The notes under the pieces: generated by a model | Told to the model about the DNA's origin: nothing | Seen by the model: the letters and a program-made list of their open reading frames with translations, nothing else | The model's database searches: none | DNA from: Thermotogaceae bacterium | Lineage (GTDB): Bacteria > Thermotogota > Thermotogae > Thermotogales > Thermotogaceae | Direction: 5' to 3' | Assembly (NCBI GenBank): GCA_026993805.1 | Contig: JALWSA010000028.1 | Location: forward strand, 1-64,000 | DNA: 64,000 nucleotides | In this document: positions 63,618 to 64,000 of the stretch, piece after piece | Layout: each line of letters starts with the position of its first letter | Position numbering within the stretch: the first letter of the stretch is position 1 | Program-made: the position numbers and the translations under genes

Positions 63618-64000
63618 AGGCAATGGCTCTACCACGTTTTTGGGCTTTCGTGGTTCCGATTGTTTCGGTAATAGTCGCTCTTCTAATAGCTTCAATAGTG
63701 ATAATAATGATTGGGAAGGATCCGATTCAGGCTTATGAAATACTTTTTAAGGGCGCTTTCGGATCAAGTTCGGCTATAGCAAACACCATAGTCAAAACAA
63801 CACCCTTGATATTGACAGGGCTTGCGGTTGGATTCGGTTTCAGAGCCGGCGTTTTCAACATAGGTGCGGAAGGCCAGATGATAATGGGGGCCTTGATGGC
63901 CACACTCGTTGCGATAAACCTCGGTGAAGTACCGCCCTTTTTGGCAATATCCCTCGTTATGCTAACAGGAATGCTCGCAGGGGCTGGATGGGCCGCTATA
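63614..64000 (+). CDS. Nucleoside ABC transporter permease (N-terminal part)
   Basis: 129 residues visible; continues past the window. Begins MKAMALPRFWAFVVPIVSV with hydrophobic helices, then TTPLILTGLAVGFGFRAGVFNIGAEGQMIMGA, the conserved BMP-transporter permease segment (NupP type). ATG overlaps the ATPase stop (ATGA). Confidence 0.9.
   Translation, partial: MKAMALPRFWAFVVPIVSVIVALLIASIVIIMIGKDPIQAYEILFKGAFGSSSAIANTIVKTTPLILTGLAVGFGFRAGVFNIGAEGQMIMGALMATLVAINLGEVPPFLAISLVMLTGMLAGAGWAAI

Overview
The window is about 64 kb of chromosome from a bacterium of the phylum Thermotogota (a Thermotoga, Pseudothermotoga or Kosmotoga type organism; genus not decidable by eye). The grounds are gene content and order: gyrB, a short membrane protein, ftsA, ftsZ and a pilB-type ATPase in a row; a CBS-ACT protein, uppP, a metallo-hydrolase, glgA and galT in a row; a CCA-adding enzyme fused behind DHH and CBS domains; a uridine kinase with ThrRS-like TGS/SAD domains; GH130/GH13/pullulanase sugar genes; SpoVS in a non-sporulating setting. 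Arginine is written almost only as AGA/AGG and isoleucine often as ATA, as in thermophiles. Coding density is very high, many starts are TTG or GTG behind strong GGAGGTG sites, and genes overlap by ATGA, TTGA or GTGA. I saw no tRNA, rRNA, CRISPR array, insertion sequence or phage gene. No gap between genes exceeds about 240 bases.

Layout. 1-7.0 kb: minus-strand pulA-mscS-helicase, plus-strand lepB, then a minus-strand plsY / secreted beta-propeller / TPR operon. 7.1-8.9 kb: yjbQ-ssnA pair. 8.9-13.7 kb: a LacI-regulated operon on the minus strand (regulator, sugar-binding protein, two permeases, GH130 phosphorylase) for beta-mannoside-type oligosaccharides. 14.0-23.2 kb: a tightly overlapping plus-strand run (LptA/OstA-like, Asp/Glu-racemase-like, CCA-adding enzyme, SRPBCC, GH13 amylase, HPF, RNase G, DUF1015) ending at a strong terminator that lies inside the convergent CPBP protease gene. 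23.7-29.1 kb: a nucleotide-sugar dehydrogenase followed by an opine-dehydrogenase-like enzyme, a cobalamin-dependent mutase-like protein and an ornithine-type aminotransferase; this amino-acid cluster is the least explained and most interesting metabolic unit. 29.1-31.3 kb: MATE transporter and DegV protein. 31.4-41.3 kb: replication/division run (dciA-like, gyrB, possible divergent FtsQ, ftsA, ftsZ, pilB, membrane Ig-like protein, CBS-ACT, uppP, MBL hydrolase). 41.4-44.8 kb: glgA, galT, spoVS, small gene, ridA. 44.9-50.0 kb: secreted protein, ppdK, rarA. 50.0-51.9 kb: GH20 enzyme. 52.0-58.1 kb: uridine-kinase-like, two envelope proteins, trmI, lepA, lipoprotein. 58.2-64 kb: a large orphan membrane protein followed by a BMP-type (nucleoside) ABC importer that runs off the window.

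How it fits together: pullulanase, GH13 amylase, glycogen synthase and PpdK indicate alpha-glucan storage and use with glycolytic/gluconeogenic flux through PEP; the GH130 operon and the GH20 enzyme extend this to other glycans. The rest is mainly housekeeping for envelope, division, RNA and translation, interleaved with several lineage-specific secreted or membrane proteins. Functions are assigned from recognisable family motifs; no database search was run.
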